DNA of 64,000 nucleotides, from assembly GCA_025642065.1 (NCBI GenBank), contig JAODUP010000325.1:511142-575141 (forward strand), given 5' to 3'. Shown here one piece after another: positions 49,335 to 59,512 of the stretch; the stretch's first letter is position 1; each line of letters begins with the position of its first letter. Position numbers and translations under genes: made by a program. This stretch comes from Paralvinella palmiformis. Taxonomy: Eukaryota > Annelida > Polychaeta > Terebellida > Alvinellidae. A model generated the notes under the pieces. The model was not told the origin of the DNA. It ran no database searches and saw only the letters and a program-made list of their open reading frames with translations.

Positions 49335-49484
49335 TGTGTATCATTGCGTACGGACAGTTTTAATTATTACCGTAATTAGTATGTGCAAAAATGTAAATTC
49401 GTTAAATCTGCCGATAGACGCTTTTCTTATTCTCATACTGTGGGAGATTTCGGTACTTACTTCAACTTTACGACCAGCGGCCAT
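47061..49484 (-). CDS. RING-finger protein with C-terminal glycine-zipper segment
   Basis: Five exons, all joined at phase 0: 49461-49484, 49071-49253, 48840-48887, 48426-48473, 47061-47444 (stop TGA); 228 residues. Exon 2 encodes a C3HC4 RING: CVIC at residues 22-25, CKHEIC at 37-42, Cys45, and CPFC at 57-60, the spacing of a ubiquitin E3 ligase RING-HC. Exons 3 and 4 each encode 16 near-identical polar residues (KQDNSR..IADNSDEE). The last exon encodes a charged helical-looking stretch, then a Gly/Ala-rich hydrophobic stretch (about residues 172-217, including GAVTGGILGGIAGSWLG), a glycine zipper likely to insert in or oligomerise at membranes, and a basic tail. Known: RING domains recruit E2s; glycine zippers occur in interferon-induced ISG12/IFI6 proteins and in membrane-acting modules. 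The combination is not one I recognise. The exon chain is inferred from splice signals and phase. Confidence 0.72.
47708..47752. repeat. (GT)n microsatellite
   Basis: GT tract with GC interruptions in the last intron of the RING gene. Confidence 0.9.
47945..48262 (-). mobile_element. tRNA-derived SINE family C
   Basis: The minus strand reads GCCGTGATAGCGCAGTTAG (A-box side) and GGGTTCGAATCTCCGGGAG (B box), a body, and a 3' end CTGGTTCTGGCGCTATATAA followed by ATGCAT. A fragment of the same 3' end is at 60180-60250. It is inserted in the last intron of the RING gene, in the same orientation. Confidence 0.75.
48410..48905. repeat. Duplicated exon block (about 100 bp, offset 414)
   Basis: The stretch AATTATACCTCCTCATCACT through AGAGAGAACAATTMACCGAAAA occurs at about 48418-48505 and 48832-48919. 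It includes the 48-nt exon plus intron flanks on both sides, so the exon and its splice sites were copied together. Confidence 0.85.
49293..49332. repeat. (TA)n microsatellite
   Basis: TA tract in the first intron of the RING gene. Confidence 0.95.
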
Positions 49485-49495
49485 CTTGTTTGGAT
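49474..49495 (-). promoter_or_regulatory. YY1-like motif spanning the RING gene start codon
   Basis: The minus strand reads AACAAGATGGCCGCTGG. This is the YY1 consensus CAAGATGGCGGC with one change, and its ATG is the predicted start codon. YY1 motifs over the start codon are typical of short-5'UTR animal promoters. Confidence 0.5.
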
Positions 49496-49499
49496 GTCG

Positions 49500-50560
49500 C
49501 TTCTAGCTATAATTAAAACCCTGCAAAACAATTTGACAACCATTTTATTGCCCTACCATCTGGTCTACATAGTTGCATACAGATTAAAAACATATTACAA
49601 GGCAGAATATATATATATATATCTACATGGAAACAAGGGTAAGGCAATATATGATGATGAAAAATGAAACTTAGTCTTAACGTTATAGGTATAGTCCACC
49701 TTCATTTCAGATTTTCAGGACTAATACAGCAATACTCACAAATATTATAAACAATGTCAAAATGTGTAAACGATCACCCACATATTAAATAATCCAGTTC
49801 AAAGGTGCTGATTAATGGACTTTTAATGGCCTGTGGGCGCCGCCATTTTGAAGTTACACGAAGACTGGAAGCTCCTGAATGCTGACGTCACTTGAGCTAT
49901 TATTAATGACTTCAAAACATAAGCCTTGTACTTGTTTAATGGTGTCACTTATAACTGTGTATGATATTAAATATCAACACCTGTGCGTTCGTTATACGAC
50001 AGCTTGAATTCTGTATTCTTCGTAGATGTGCTATATGTGTGCTTGACAGCCATATAGAAGAAAAAAAAAACTGCTGTAATCTAGCCGTGATGTTATAAGG
50101 ACAGGTGCCAGCATTTTTCAAGCATCTCGTGTGATATACCACTTGATATGGCCACTATTAGCGTAACTGCATGACAGTCATGTTTATATGGTAGGGATAG
50201 CTAGGGTAGACCGTAAGGTGCTGATCCCTATCGTTGATTTCTAAAATTGGATGTGGAACTCTTCCTGGTGACGAAACAGGTGTTGGGATGCGGTTCGCGC
50301 AATATAAGTAAGTAATTTTATTCGATGATATATATAGTAGCGTTATTATACATCTATATCACATAATATTATTTACAAGCATATACCATCATGACAACAG
50401 ACAAGTAAAAAGTTGTAACCTCCAAAATAAAGACCAAACATGTAGAACATAATTGATTATACGAGGAGGCGCAGTGGCCTAAGAAGTTACATATTTAACT
50501 GTCTATGTCCACTGTCCAAGTGTATTGATTATGGCGATAGTATAACATAATATAAGGTAA
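49500..50560. other. Intergenic region upstream of the RING gene
   Basis: No gene recognised. A second YY1/ZF5-like GCGCCGCCATTTTGAAG is at about 49840. The rest is AT-rich. Confidence 0.4.
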
Positions 50561-53500
50561 TATTGTACAGTATATTATACAATATATGTAATTTATAAAT
50601 GACTTTGTTAATTTGAGTTACAGATCTATTAAAGTTAGGTTGCGACCTCAATTGTCTTATTGTCTCTGGCAGTTTGTACAATATTTCAGGTGCTAGATAA
50701 ATAAATGTCTTTGATAAAAAATGCTGTTTTTCTGTATTGTATGTGTGGCTGGTGAAGCTGTCTTGTTTCGTGCGAATGACTATGTATATTTACAGTGAAC
50801 ATGGTCATTAGGGGATCTGGTAAAGAGATATCAATGAATGAATACATTATTTTTGAAAGTTGAAAAGAACATGTGTCCTTTAGCTTGAAAATCTGTAGCT
50901 TCTTAAATAAGGATTCGGTATGAGCATTATATTTGATTTCGAGACGGTCCTGATTGCCTTTTACCGTAAAATTTCTAATCTCCGTAAGTACGTTGAGTGA
51001 CTACAACACCCACAATAGGGTGTCATATGTTAAATAGAGATATATCAAGCTGTGGTATACTGTTCTCATATTGCGTGTACTTAAGATATGCTTCATTTTA
51101 TTGAGGGCATATAGTCCACCAGATATTTTTGATCTACAACTATCTATATGCTCATGCCAGTTTAGGTTTTCATCTATTAGTAGTCCCAGAAATTTGAAAG
51201 ATTTAACTCGATTAATAATTATATTATTTAATTTTAATACATGTGTGTCCGACTTAACATTCTTAGTTTTTTAGAAGAGTACATGATGTGTTTTGTTTAT
51301 ATTTAAAGATAACTTATTCACTTTAAACGGGCGCCTCCGTGGTCTAGCGGTAGCGTGCTGGACCACAGATCACTACCACCCGTGTTCGAATCCCGGCGTG
51401 GGCATATCTGAAGGTTGTTCGGTCTTTCACTTCGTCTCATTACCTTTGGAGGTCGCTCGGCCCATTTAGCCTACCTTGTGCACAAAAGTTGCCGTAAAAC
51501 ATCAATCATCATCATCATCATTATTCACCTTAAACCACTCAGCTAATGATGAAATGTCTTGATTAACGAGTTTATATAATTCCGTAATATTTTTACCAGA
51601 TACATAAATAGTTGTATCATCTGCAAATAGTGTACATGCGGTGCACCGAAGGTATCCTGATAGATTGTTTGAGTATAAAATGAAGAGGAGTAGTCCCAAT
51701 ACGGATCTCTCTGGTACACCACGCGTTACGGGAAATAATTTTGAATCAATACATTTATAATAGACATATTGTTTTCTCTCTGTTAGGTAGCTCTTGAACC
51801 ACCCCAAGGCAACACCGCGTATGCCGTAATGGCATAATTGTTTACATAAAAGATTGTGATTTATTGTATCAAAGGCATTGGAGAGGTCCAGGAACACAGA
51901 AAGATTATAATTACTCGATTCCAATGCAAGTAGAGTATCATAAGTGAATTTAGAAACTGCATTTATTGTGGAGTGACCTTTACGGAAGCCATATTGGTTC
52001 TTTTTCATTAACGAGTTAAATGTCATGTAATTGTACAAACGAGTATGGACAATTTTTTTCATATATTTTGGATATGTTAGGTAAAAGCGAAATTGGTCTA
52101 TAATTTGAAGGAAAAAAATGTGTTTATATATTGGTATTACTTTTGCAATTTTAAGTTTTGACGGGAAAACACCGGTTTCCATCGATTTATTTACAGCTAT
52201 GCTAAGTGGTAACGAAATGACAAATTTTATCTGTTTTAGTAATAGCGTATTCAAATTGTCATGCCCACAACTCGTTTTGTCTGCAATGTAACTGGGGTCG
52301 TTTTCAATTGTGTTATCTATTTTGAATGAATTTGATATTGATGTTTTGTCATTTTTCTATTGAGTATCTCATTTAATGTGCTCCGTGTTTTCTTAATGTT
52401 TGATTTTTATTGTTGAAATAAGTTACCATAATATATCTCCCTTTGCTTAAGTTATATATTTAACATGTTCCCGTGATACGTTTTCTTTACCCAATTGCTT
52501 TTTATAAAGTTTATCTAAGTGTTTTGATGAATGTAGGATTCCGGAGGTTATCCATGGTTCTCGTATTACATATTTGGCAGGTATTTTGGTTATCTTTTTA
52601 CGTGCAAAATATTCTAACATCATTTATGTTATCTATAATTATGTTGTAACACGTTTCAGCATCATTTGAGTTTAGACTAGACCAATCTGTTTTTGATAAG
52701 GCCTCACAAATTTGTTGATACGTGTTATTATTGAATTTTCTATGCTCAAAGATTAAAGGCTCAATTTACATGGATTTATATTTTTCAGAAAACAAGAATA
52801 CTGGTAAATGATCTGATATGTTATTTAATATTATTCCTGATGCTAATTTAATTTCTTTACTTGTTTTGATGTATATGTTGTCAATAATAGTGGCCGTACT
52901 ATGCGTTATTCTGGTTGGCTTTGTAACTGTAGGGTAAGAAGCCTGCATTTAGGAAAAGGTCCATCAACTCAGAAATATGTGCTCGATTTTTATATTTTAG
53001 GTAATCGAAATTTTGACCGTTTTCCAACACAATACCTTTTTTATATGTTGGAGTTTATTTAAAATCGTTTCATAGTAACTAATCGATAATATTTCACTGG
53101 TATTAGGAACTCGGTATATTTCACCAAAGATATAGTTAACAGTTTTTGAGTGAGCCTCAACAAATATTGATTCAAATTTACCGTCGATATTAACAGAGAT
53201 ATCATCACGGATAATGTAATTTAAATCATCCCTGATGTACATAGCACCACCACCTCGTGAACCAGTCTGTCTATTTCTGCAGACTAATTTATAACTCGAG
53301 ATTTTGTATAAAATACATAGTTGTTATCAGCTAAGAATGTTTAACACAACATTATGGAATGCATATTAATTTTTATATCGTGGAATCGAGAGATTATTTC
53401 TTTCAGTTCTCTAAATTTGTTTGGCAAACTGCGAATATTAAAATGCTTTGTATAATATTAGAAATTTTGTGCATTTGCCAATATTGTTGTACTGATTTGT

Positions 53501-53600
53501 TCGATTTCACTAGTTACTGTCAATGTGGAAAGCATCCAGAGGATTTTCTCCATCATTGTCATCATAATAGTTATTTAACAGACATAATTAAAACATGCAT
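50560..53600 (-). pseudogene. Decayed non-LTR retrotransposon (endonuclease and RT)
   Basis: Minus-strand order: NIRSLPNKFRELKEI and GGGAMYIRDDLNYIIRDD (endonuclease), PTRITHSTATIIDNIY and NISDHLPVF (endonuclease SDH end), YGFRKGHSTINA, VFLDLSNAFDTINHNLL, RGVPERSVLGLLLF, LFADDTTIYV (RT), then after the nested SINE INRVKSFKFLGLLID and an RT tail. Several stops and frameshifts. The RT GVPQGSxLGP motif is altered to GVPERSVLGL. CR1/jockey-group LINE, dead. Confidence 0.88.
51328..51520 (+). mobile_element. tRNA-derived SINE family A, best copy, nested in a LINE
   Basis: Complete 193-bp copy: GCCTCCGTGGTCTAGCGGTA (A box), GTGTTCGAATCCCGGC (B box), body CTTTCACTTCGTCTCATTACC, GGTCGCTCGGCCCATTTAGC, GTGCACAAAAGTTGCCGT, and a tail of ATC triplets. 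It is flanked by the 14-bp duplication TTATTCACTTTAAA (51314-51327) and TTATTCACCTTAAA (51521-51534, one mismatch). It interrupts the RT of the minus-strand LINE, whose frame resumes across it (FKVN, then KLSLNINKT). Confidence 0.92.
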
Positions 53601-54520
53601 AGTCAAATAGTGTAATTATACAAGACCAAATATCAAACCAAGACAAAAACACAGTTTGGCCGTTCCATGAATTAATCACAAAGAAAGTAACTTATAGTTA
53701 GTTACTTGGCATGTTGGCAGCACAAACATAAACCATTTTAGCTGCTTCAGTGAAGCATAAAACAGCGTGTATGCCGCCAACATACAAGGGAGGCCAAGAA
53801 TATCGATCAGGTTTAAGTAGGAGTAGAAGAAAGATGTTCATAGTTTATGTTTTCTCAATTTTCAAACGTGTAAAATGTTAAAACATATACATGCATGCAT
53901 ACAAACAAACTAGTATACAATACACTGTATAGAAATAAACTAAATACTGTAATGGTATCCAGGTTAATTAGCAGTTTCGTTTTACACCTTGGCATATACC
54001 TTTAGCAGCACATTTCGGTGGTTGGTCAACCAAAACTTACCAGAGAATTATTATTTCAACGTCTTTTATTTACATTGTAAACTTTGTAAACTAAGATTCA
54101 ATATAATATCTCTTATTATGTTAAAGAATTAATAATTTTGTTCGTGGAGAACAGAGGCATATGCGAAGATTTATGTGTTTATAATATCTCGTTTTGTTTT
54201 ATGTAGCACGTGATTTAGAGGGGATCTATTCTTTTGGTCAATAATGTTTTTACGTCTAAAATAGGCTACCTGTATTCGACCGCTAATATATGGATACTTT
54301 GAAGTTTAAAAAAATTGTTAACAAACATTATGCGTCAATATATCATCGATACAGATTATAAGTGATCCCAGCATACACATAGTAATATCACTAAACATAA
54401 GGCATTTACAACAGGAGAATATTAATCATTACCACAGTACATGATTATATGCATACGTGTATATTATTGCATACACAACTGTACAGTATATTACATCACA
54501 CAAGTATCAGTGGCACTTAC

Positions 54521-54712
54521 AATTTTAAATTGGCGTTACTACATGCTTGTCTTGCGTGGTCAAACCGTGTTTTGCCAATATGATGGTAATCGGGTCCATA
54601 CAATCTAGTAACAATCCATATCCCGTTCAAGATCTTGTCATCACGCATGGCTTTGAGTAGCTGGAGGCCGACATCGTCGTCACCATCCGAATCAAAATTT
54701 ATCTCATTTATG
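54521..54712 (-). CDS. Unidentified exon-like coding stretch
   Basis: Minus frame open for about 64 codons, ending at a good donor (AAATT/GTAAGT at 54520-54519), phase 2. It reads INEINFDSDGDDDVGLQLL, then LNGIWIVTRLYGPDYHHIG, then TRFDHARQACSNANL. Composition and low stop density look like conserved protein. A LINE 3' fragment abuts its upstream edge at about 54713, so the true acceptor may be lost or displaced. No downstream partner exon was found. I do not recognise the family. Confidence 0.4.
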
Positions 54713-55165
54713 CCACCCCCACTACTCCCTACATTGGCTTCCGGTTATATATAGATCGCAGTACAAGATTTTGATGTACACTTTTAAGGCACTTCAATGG
54801 ACTGCTCCTCAGGACTTAGAGGAACTTGTCGTTCCGTATCAGCCGACAAGGTCTCTACGGTCTGAGTCTGGAGCATTCTTAGCCGTACCAACAACACGTG
54901 GAGTGGCATACGGTAATAGATGTTCCAGAAAGGCTGCTGCAACCTTATGGCATAATCTTCCAGTAATCATCAGAAACTAATATTTTTATTTCAGCTTTTC
55001 ATAGCTGAATATATTATGTATTTGGCTGGAAAGAATTATGTATTTTTAAAGATGTAAATCTGTTACACCCATATGTATTATTTATTGTCAAACGCCTTAG
55101 AGTAACCTTTTTACAGGTTATATAGGGCCCTATATAAATTTCGTATATTATTATGATGGACCTTT
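54713..55165 (+). pseudogene. LINE RT C-terminal fragment and 3' end
   Basis: Frames read HPLLPTLASG and then TFKALQWTAPQDLEELVVPY, TRSLRSESGAFLAVP, AAATLWHNLPVIIRN, the C-terminal region of CR1/L2-like ORF2, followed by an AT-rich 3' UTR ending in TTATTA. 5'-truncated. Confidence 0.82.
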
Positions 55166-55199
55166 AGGGGCGAGGTCTTAGTAGAGTGACCTTTACATG

Positions 55200-56100
55200 T
55201 AATCTGTGAGTACTCAAGTGAGTTTTTGACACTTAGCAACTACTTTCTCGAGGATCGCAGACAAGAAATGCAAGTTAGGCACTGGTCGGTAGTTTTCCAA
55301 CGCCTCTTCATCCACATTTGGTCACTTTAACATTCTGCCAATGATTTGTTTATGAATGCCGTTATCAGAGCAAATAATTATTCTAGAACTTGTTTCAACA
55401 GAATTGTAGACGAATTCGAGGTCGAGCTGCCAAGATTTTGATGAACTTTTTCGTGGTGATATCACGTTTATCGTCCTAATTAGCAGGTAAAAATTGTGTC
55501 AGAGGCCGACCTTCAAATGTGACAACAACGCTCATCAGAACAGTGTCATTTATTGAAAATTCATCATTACCAGTGCTGCCTCTAATTGCTGCAATCTTCT
55601 TCGGAAATCACTGAATGTGCTGACTAATTCCTCACCAGATGAGCAACTTAGCAGAGTGGTTTCTTTTGTGTATCCCGTGAGATTTTTTGTGACCTTGAAC
55701 AGACGTTTATGACCACTCCCGCACTCTGTTATTTTGTCTGAGTAACAGTTCCTCATTGATTTGGTAAGTAGCTGTCCAATCTCACAACACTTCCTTGTAC
55801 AGCTGCTGATGGATGGTCAGCTTGGTTCTTCGCCAGAGTTTTTCAGCTTTCCGGATCTTTTGAGGTGCATTCCGGATTTACTCTGTATATCCGGGACCAT
55901 TTGGGCTCAATGTTATCATGTTCCACTGCAGTGGTGCATATTTGTCAATCAAAAGCTTGAAAACTCAATTCTATGCTTCCACCGGATACGTTATAGTACC
56001 AGTCGTATTCCGAAGAGTGGTAGCTGATTGGATGTGCTTGATGACATCTGGTATAGAAAGAGCTCAGTGCTGACGGATTGTACCCTCCTTAATCCTTGGT
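55200..56100 (-). pseudogene. LINE fragment (endonuclease-RT linker and start of RT)
   Basis: The minus strand reads AEKLWRRTKLTIHQQLYKE, RNCYSDKITECGSGHKRLF, VTKNLTGYTKETTLLS, FSDFRRR, and further on LENYRPVPNLHFLSAILEKV. These are the linker and early RT blocks of a CR1/L2-like LINE. Frameshifted; no catalytic RT motifs remain. Confidence 0.8.
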
Positions 56101-56254
56101 ATGCTGTTGCTTGGCACAATTCACTGTTACACGAATGATAAGATAATCAATCACCTGAGTGATTACCTTTGTTATCGTACAGACAGGAATCGATGATTGA
56201 ACGATTCCTCTCGAAGATTAATCTGATTTCCAGCGTAATAACCACATCTATAGT

Positions 56255-56295
56255 GTGGTGTGTGTGCACGCGGGCACGCGCGCGTGTGTGTGTGA
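56255..56295. repeat. GT/GC alternating microsatellite
   Basis: GTGTGTGTGCACGCGGGC followed by ACGCGCGCGTGTGTG; Z-DNA-prone. Confidence 0.8.
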
Positions 56296-56693
56296 CTATG
56301 GGCATGCGTCGATCCAGTCACGTGCGTCAAATTATCCTGATAATCGACGAACATTGATACCTACAGGATCATCAAACTGGAAGGTTAAGTCTGTAACTAT
56401 ATTGGCCTCCTGAGTTATCAATCGATCGTGAGCTGTCAGGCAAATTGACCACTCACTAAACAACTCGGCCGTCTTATAGCCATTCTATCTAGAATGTGGT
56501 GAATGATATATCACACACAGTCTCACCTGGATGTTACCAACATTCACTGAGCACCCCGTATGTTCGAAATATGTCGTCCTTGGGGGGGGGGGAAAATAAC
56601 CACCTTGCCATCTAATCGTTCTTTGAATAGAACTGTCACACTGTCACCGCGCCTATATGATCGTGCCACTTGCAGAATATCATAACCAGGAGG

Positions 56694-56862
56694 GGCCAAC
56701 TCATTGATGTTTTACGGCTAAATGAGCCGAGCGACCTCCAAAGGTAATGAAGCGAAGTCAAAGATCAAACACCCTTCAGATATGCCCACGCCGAGATTCG
56801 AACTCAGGTGGTAGTGATCTGTGATCAAACGCGCTACCAACTAGACCGCGGAGGTGCCCCTA
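56694..56862 (-). mobile_element. tRNA-derived SINE family A
   Basis: The minus strand reads GCACCTCCGCGGTCTAGTTGG, GAGTTCGAATCTCGGCGTGG, CATATCTGAAGGGTGTTTGA and the family body, ending CGTAAAACATCAATGAG. Nearly full length. Confidence 0.82.
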
Positions 56863-57054
56863 GGCTTCGATAGAAGCACCGAGCCAAGTTTCTTTCACAC
56901 CCAGAGTATCGATGCTATGAGAAGTGACCAAGCCAGCAAAGGACAATACTTTTTTCGCCACTGAGCGACGATTCAGACAGAGTTAAGGCAATCATTTTCC
57001 GGGACAGAAAATAGTAGGAATATGTCGGTTCGGTGAAAAATGGCAAAACTGCTG

Positions 57055-57140
57055 AATGCCTAGGTCTTACAGATAAAATGGACAGAGCGACATCCAAAGG
57101 TAATGAAGCAAAGTCAAATATATTATAGACGCCCTATAAG
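57055..57140 (-). mobile_element. SINE family A fragment
   Basis: AAATGGACAGAGCGACATCC and AAAGGTAATGAAGCAAAGTC match the family body in reverse. Confidence 0.6.
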
Positions 57141-57205
57141 GTTATATTATCGCCCACTCCAGTGTTTCACATAAGAACTCGGTTTTTGCTTGTGTATGTT
57201 TTATT

Positions 57206-59512
57206 TTGAATTATAATGAATTATACTAGAGATCAGTTGCTTGCCTTACGACCCTATGGTGGTAATACCATTTGTTTAGCGATGCGCCCACGTAGTGGAA
57301 AACATCCAAAGCAGATTGGGTCTGATGCCAGTAATTTGATCACTGTGCCAATAACACCATATAATCATAATGGCACAGCTGTACAAAATGTAAGTATTGG
57401 TCTTATTAACTGTCAGTCGATCTGTAATAAATCTGATGAAATATCTTATGTTGTTAAGGATATGGATCTTGATGTTCTTGTCATTACAGAGACTTCGCTG
57501 ACTGGTAATGTTTCAGACCAGAAAATTGTTGGTGATGTGACTCCAGCTGGATATTCATTCCATCATGCAGCTCGGATTCACAAAAAAGGTGGGGGAGTCG
57601 ACATTCTTCTCCGTGATTCTTTGAAGTGTGAAACCCATTTGCGTTTTCAGGCTAAGTCTTTTGAAAATTACCAACTGACTTTTATATCTGGGGGGATAAG
57701 TGTTCGTGTAGCTATTATCTACCGATTACACCCCACTAAAAAAATGGCCTGAAAGCAGCAACTGGCTGACATTCTTAGATCTGCCAATCTCAGGCAGCAT
57801 GTCCATGAAAGAACACACAGACATGGTCACATCTTAGATCTTGTCATCTCCCGTGATGATGACAATTTGATTAAGGGTGTGTCTGTGTAAGCCATTGGTA
57901 GAAGAGTCCTGCATATCTGTGATGAATACATTTGAGCCTTTTACAGATACTGATATCAGACAGTTGCTGAAAAGGTCATCTAATGCTTTCTGTGCAGTTG
58001 ACCCTATGCCTACATGGCTTGTGAAAGATTGTCTGGATGTTCTGATAAACCCAATTACAAATATAGTTAATAAATCATTATCTCTGGGTGTTTTCCCAAG
58101 ATCCATGAAAGCTGCCCTTGTAAAACCATTAATAAAAAAACAACACTATGGACTGTAATATTCTAAACAATTACAGACCTGTTTCAAATCTTACATTTTT
58201 ATATAAAGTTATAGAAAAGGCAGTTGCTTTCCATCTAAACAAATATTGAATCAATAATAACCTTAATGAATCACTACAGTCTGCCTATAAAAGTGGTCAC
58301 AGCACTGAAAGAGCCTTGGTTCGAGTGAAAATTATATTATGATGTCAATTGATCAAGGTAAGCCAGTAATACTTGTTCTTCTGGACCTGTCTGCTGCATT
58401 TGATACAGTTGACCATAATGTACTTTTCTCTAGGTTAAAAGACATGTTTGGTCTGTCAGGTAGAGTACTCGAATGGTTTAGATCCTATCTGGAACAATGC
58501 TCCCAGAGAGTGTCTGTTCATGGTATTTTATCTGACATTCAATTTTTGTTATCTGGTGTACCACAGGGTTCAGTTCTTGGTCCTCTGGTTTTCACAATGT
58601 ATACCCGTCCTCTTGGGATCATTGCGCAGCGATATAGGGTTAAATATCACTTGTATGCTGATGACGCACAGCTGTATATATCACTGGATACTGACAATGA
58701 GTTAAAATTATCCTCTTCCTTGAAGAATTTAGAACATTGTATTGCCTATTCCGCTATGGATGACTCAAAATCTTCTAAAACTAAATGATAATAAAACAAA
58801 TATTATATATTTAGTATCATTATATTGTGTTAAGTCCCTAAAGACATCAGCATTACAGATGGGTGCATCTTCGCTTACACCTAATGGGTCAGTAAAAAAT
58901 CTAGGGGTTATTTTTGACCAATGTATTAACATGCATGAACATGTCACATCAGTATGCCGAGCTGCTTACTACCATCTTAAGAACATCCACTGTTTAAAAG
59001 CATTCTTGACACAAGAATCACTTATAACTGTAGTTCATGCCTTTGTTACATCTCGTATAGACTATTGTAACTCCCTCTTATATGGCATATCTGTTAGACA
59101 GCGTATTCATTTCAAGATTCTGTTAATAACTTATAAATCTATTAATGATATGGCACCAGAATACCTGTGTGAACTGGTTTCCATTAGAAAGTCATCCCGA
59201 AAACTCAGGTCATCCAGTCAGATACTATTGCAGGTGCCAGTGTCTCGGCTCAAGTCATATGGTGATTGTGCGTTTAGTGTTGCAGCCCCCACTTTATGGA
59301 ATAGGCTGCAGGCAAATATTAGTCGCCTCTTGGAAATTTTAAATCTCTTCTAAAAACACACCTATTTAAGGTCGCTTTCACAGATAAATAATTATTTTCT
59401 TTTAAATCATTACAGAGTTTTTACAGACATTATTTGGGGTATCATTATATCACATATTATTTGTACAGCGCCTTTGAATGGCCTGGGGATTCTCCCCGAA
59501 AAACAAAACAAA
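57206..59512 (+). pseudogene. CR1/L2-like LINE, frameshifted
   Basis: Endonuclease start in 57216-57752 (INCQSICNKSDEI, LDVLVITETSL, AGYSFHHAARIHKKGGGVD). The rest of the endonuclease is largely missing. RT blocks: PMPTWLVKDCLDVL, NNYRPVSNLTFLYKVIEKAV, ILVLLDLSAAFDTVDHNVLF, SGVPQGSVLGPLVFTMYTRP, YHLYADDAQLYIS (58339-58788). The C-terminal region (58742-59353) has KNLGVIFDQ and PTLWNRLQANI. The catalytic YADD is intact but frame breaks and stops separate the parts. The 3' end is CTGGGGATTCTCCCCGAAAA plus AACAAAAC. It is the source family of the fragment at 12650-12780. Confidence 0.9.

Noticed and set aside
52997..53242. Separate small gene on the minus strand
   Set aside because: It is the endonuclease part of the decayed LINE that continues into the RT at 51535-52254.
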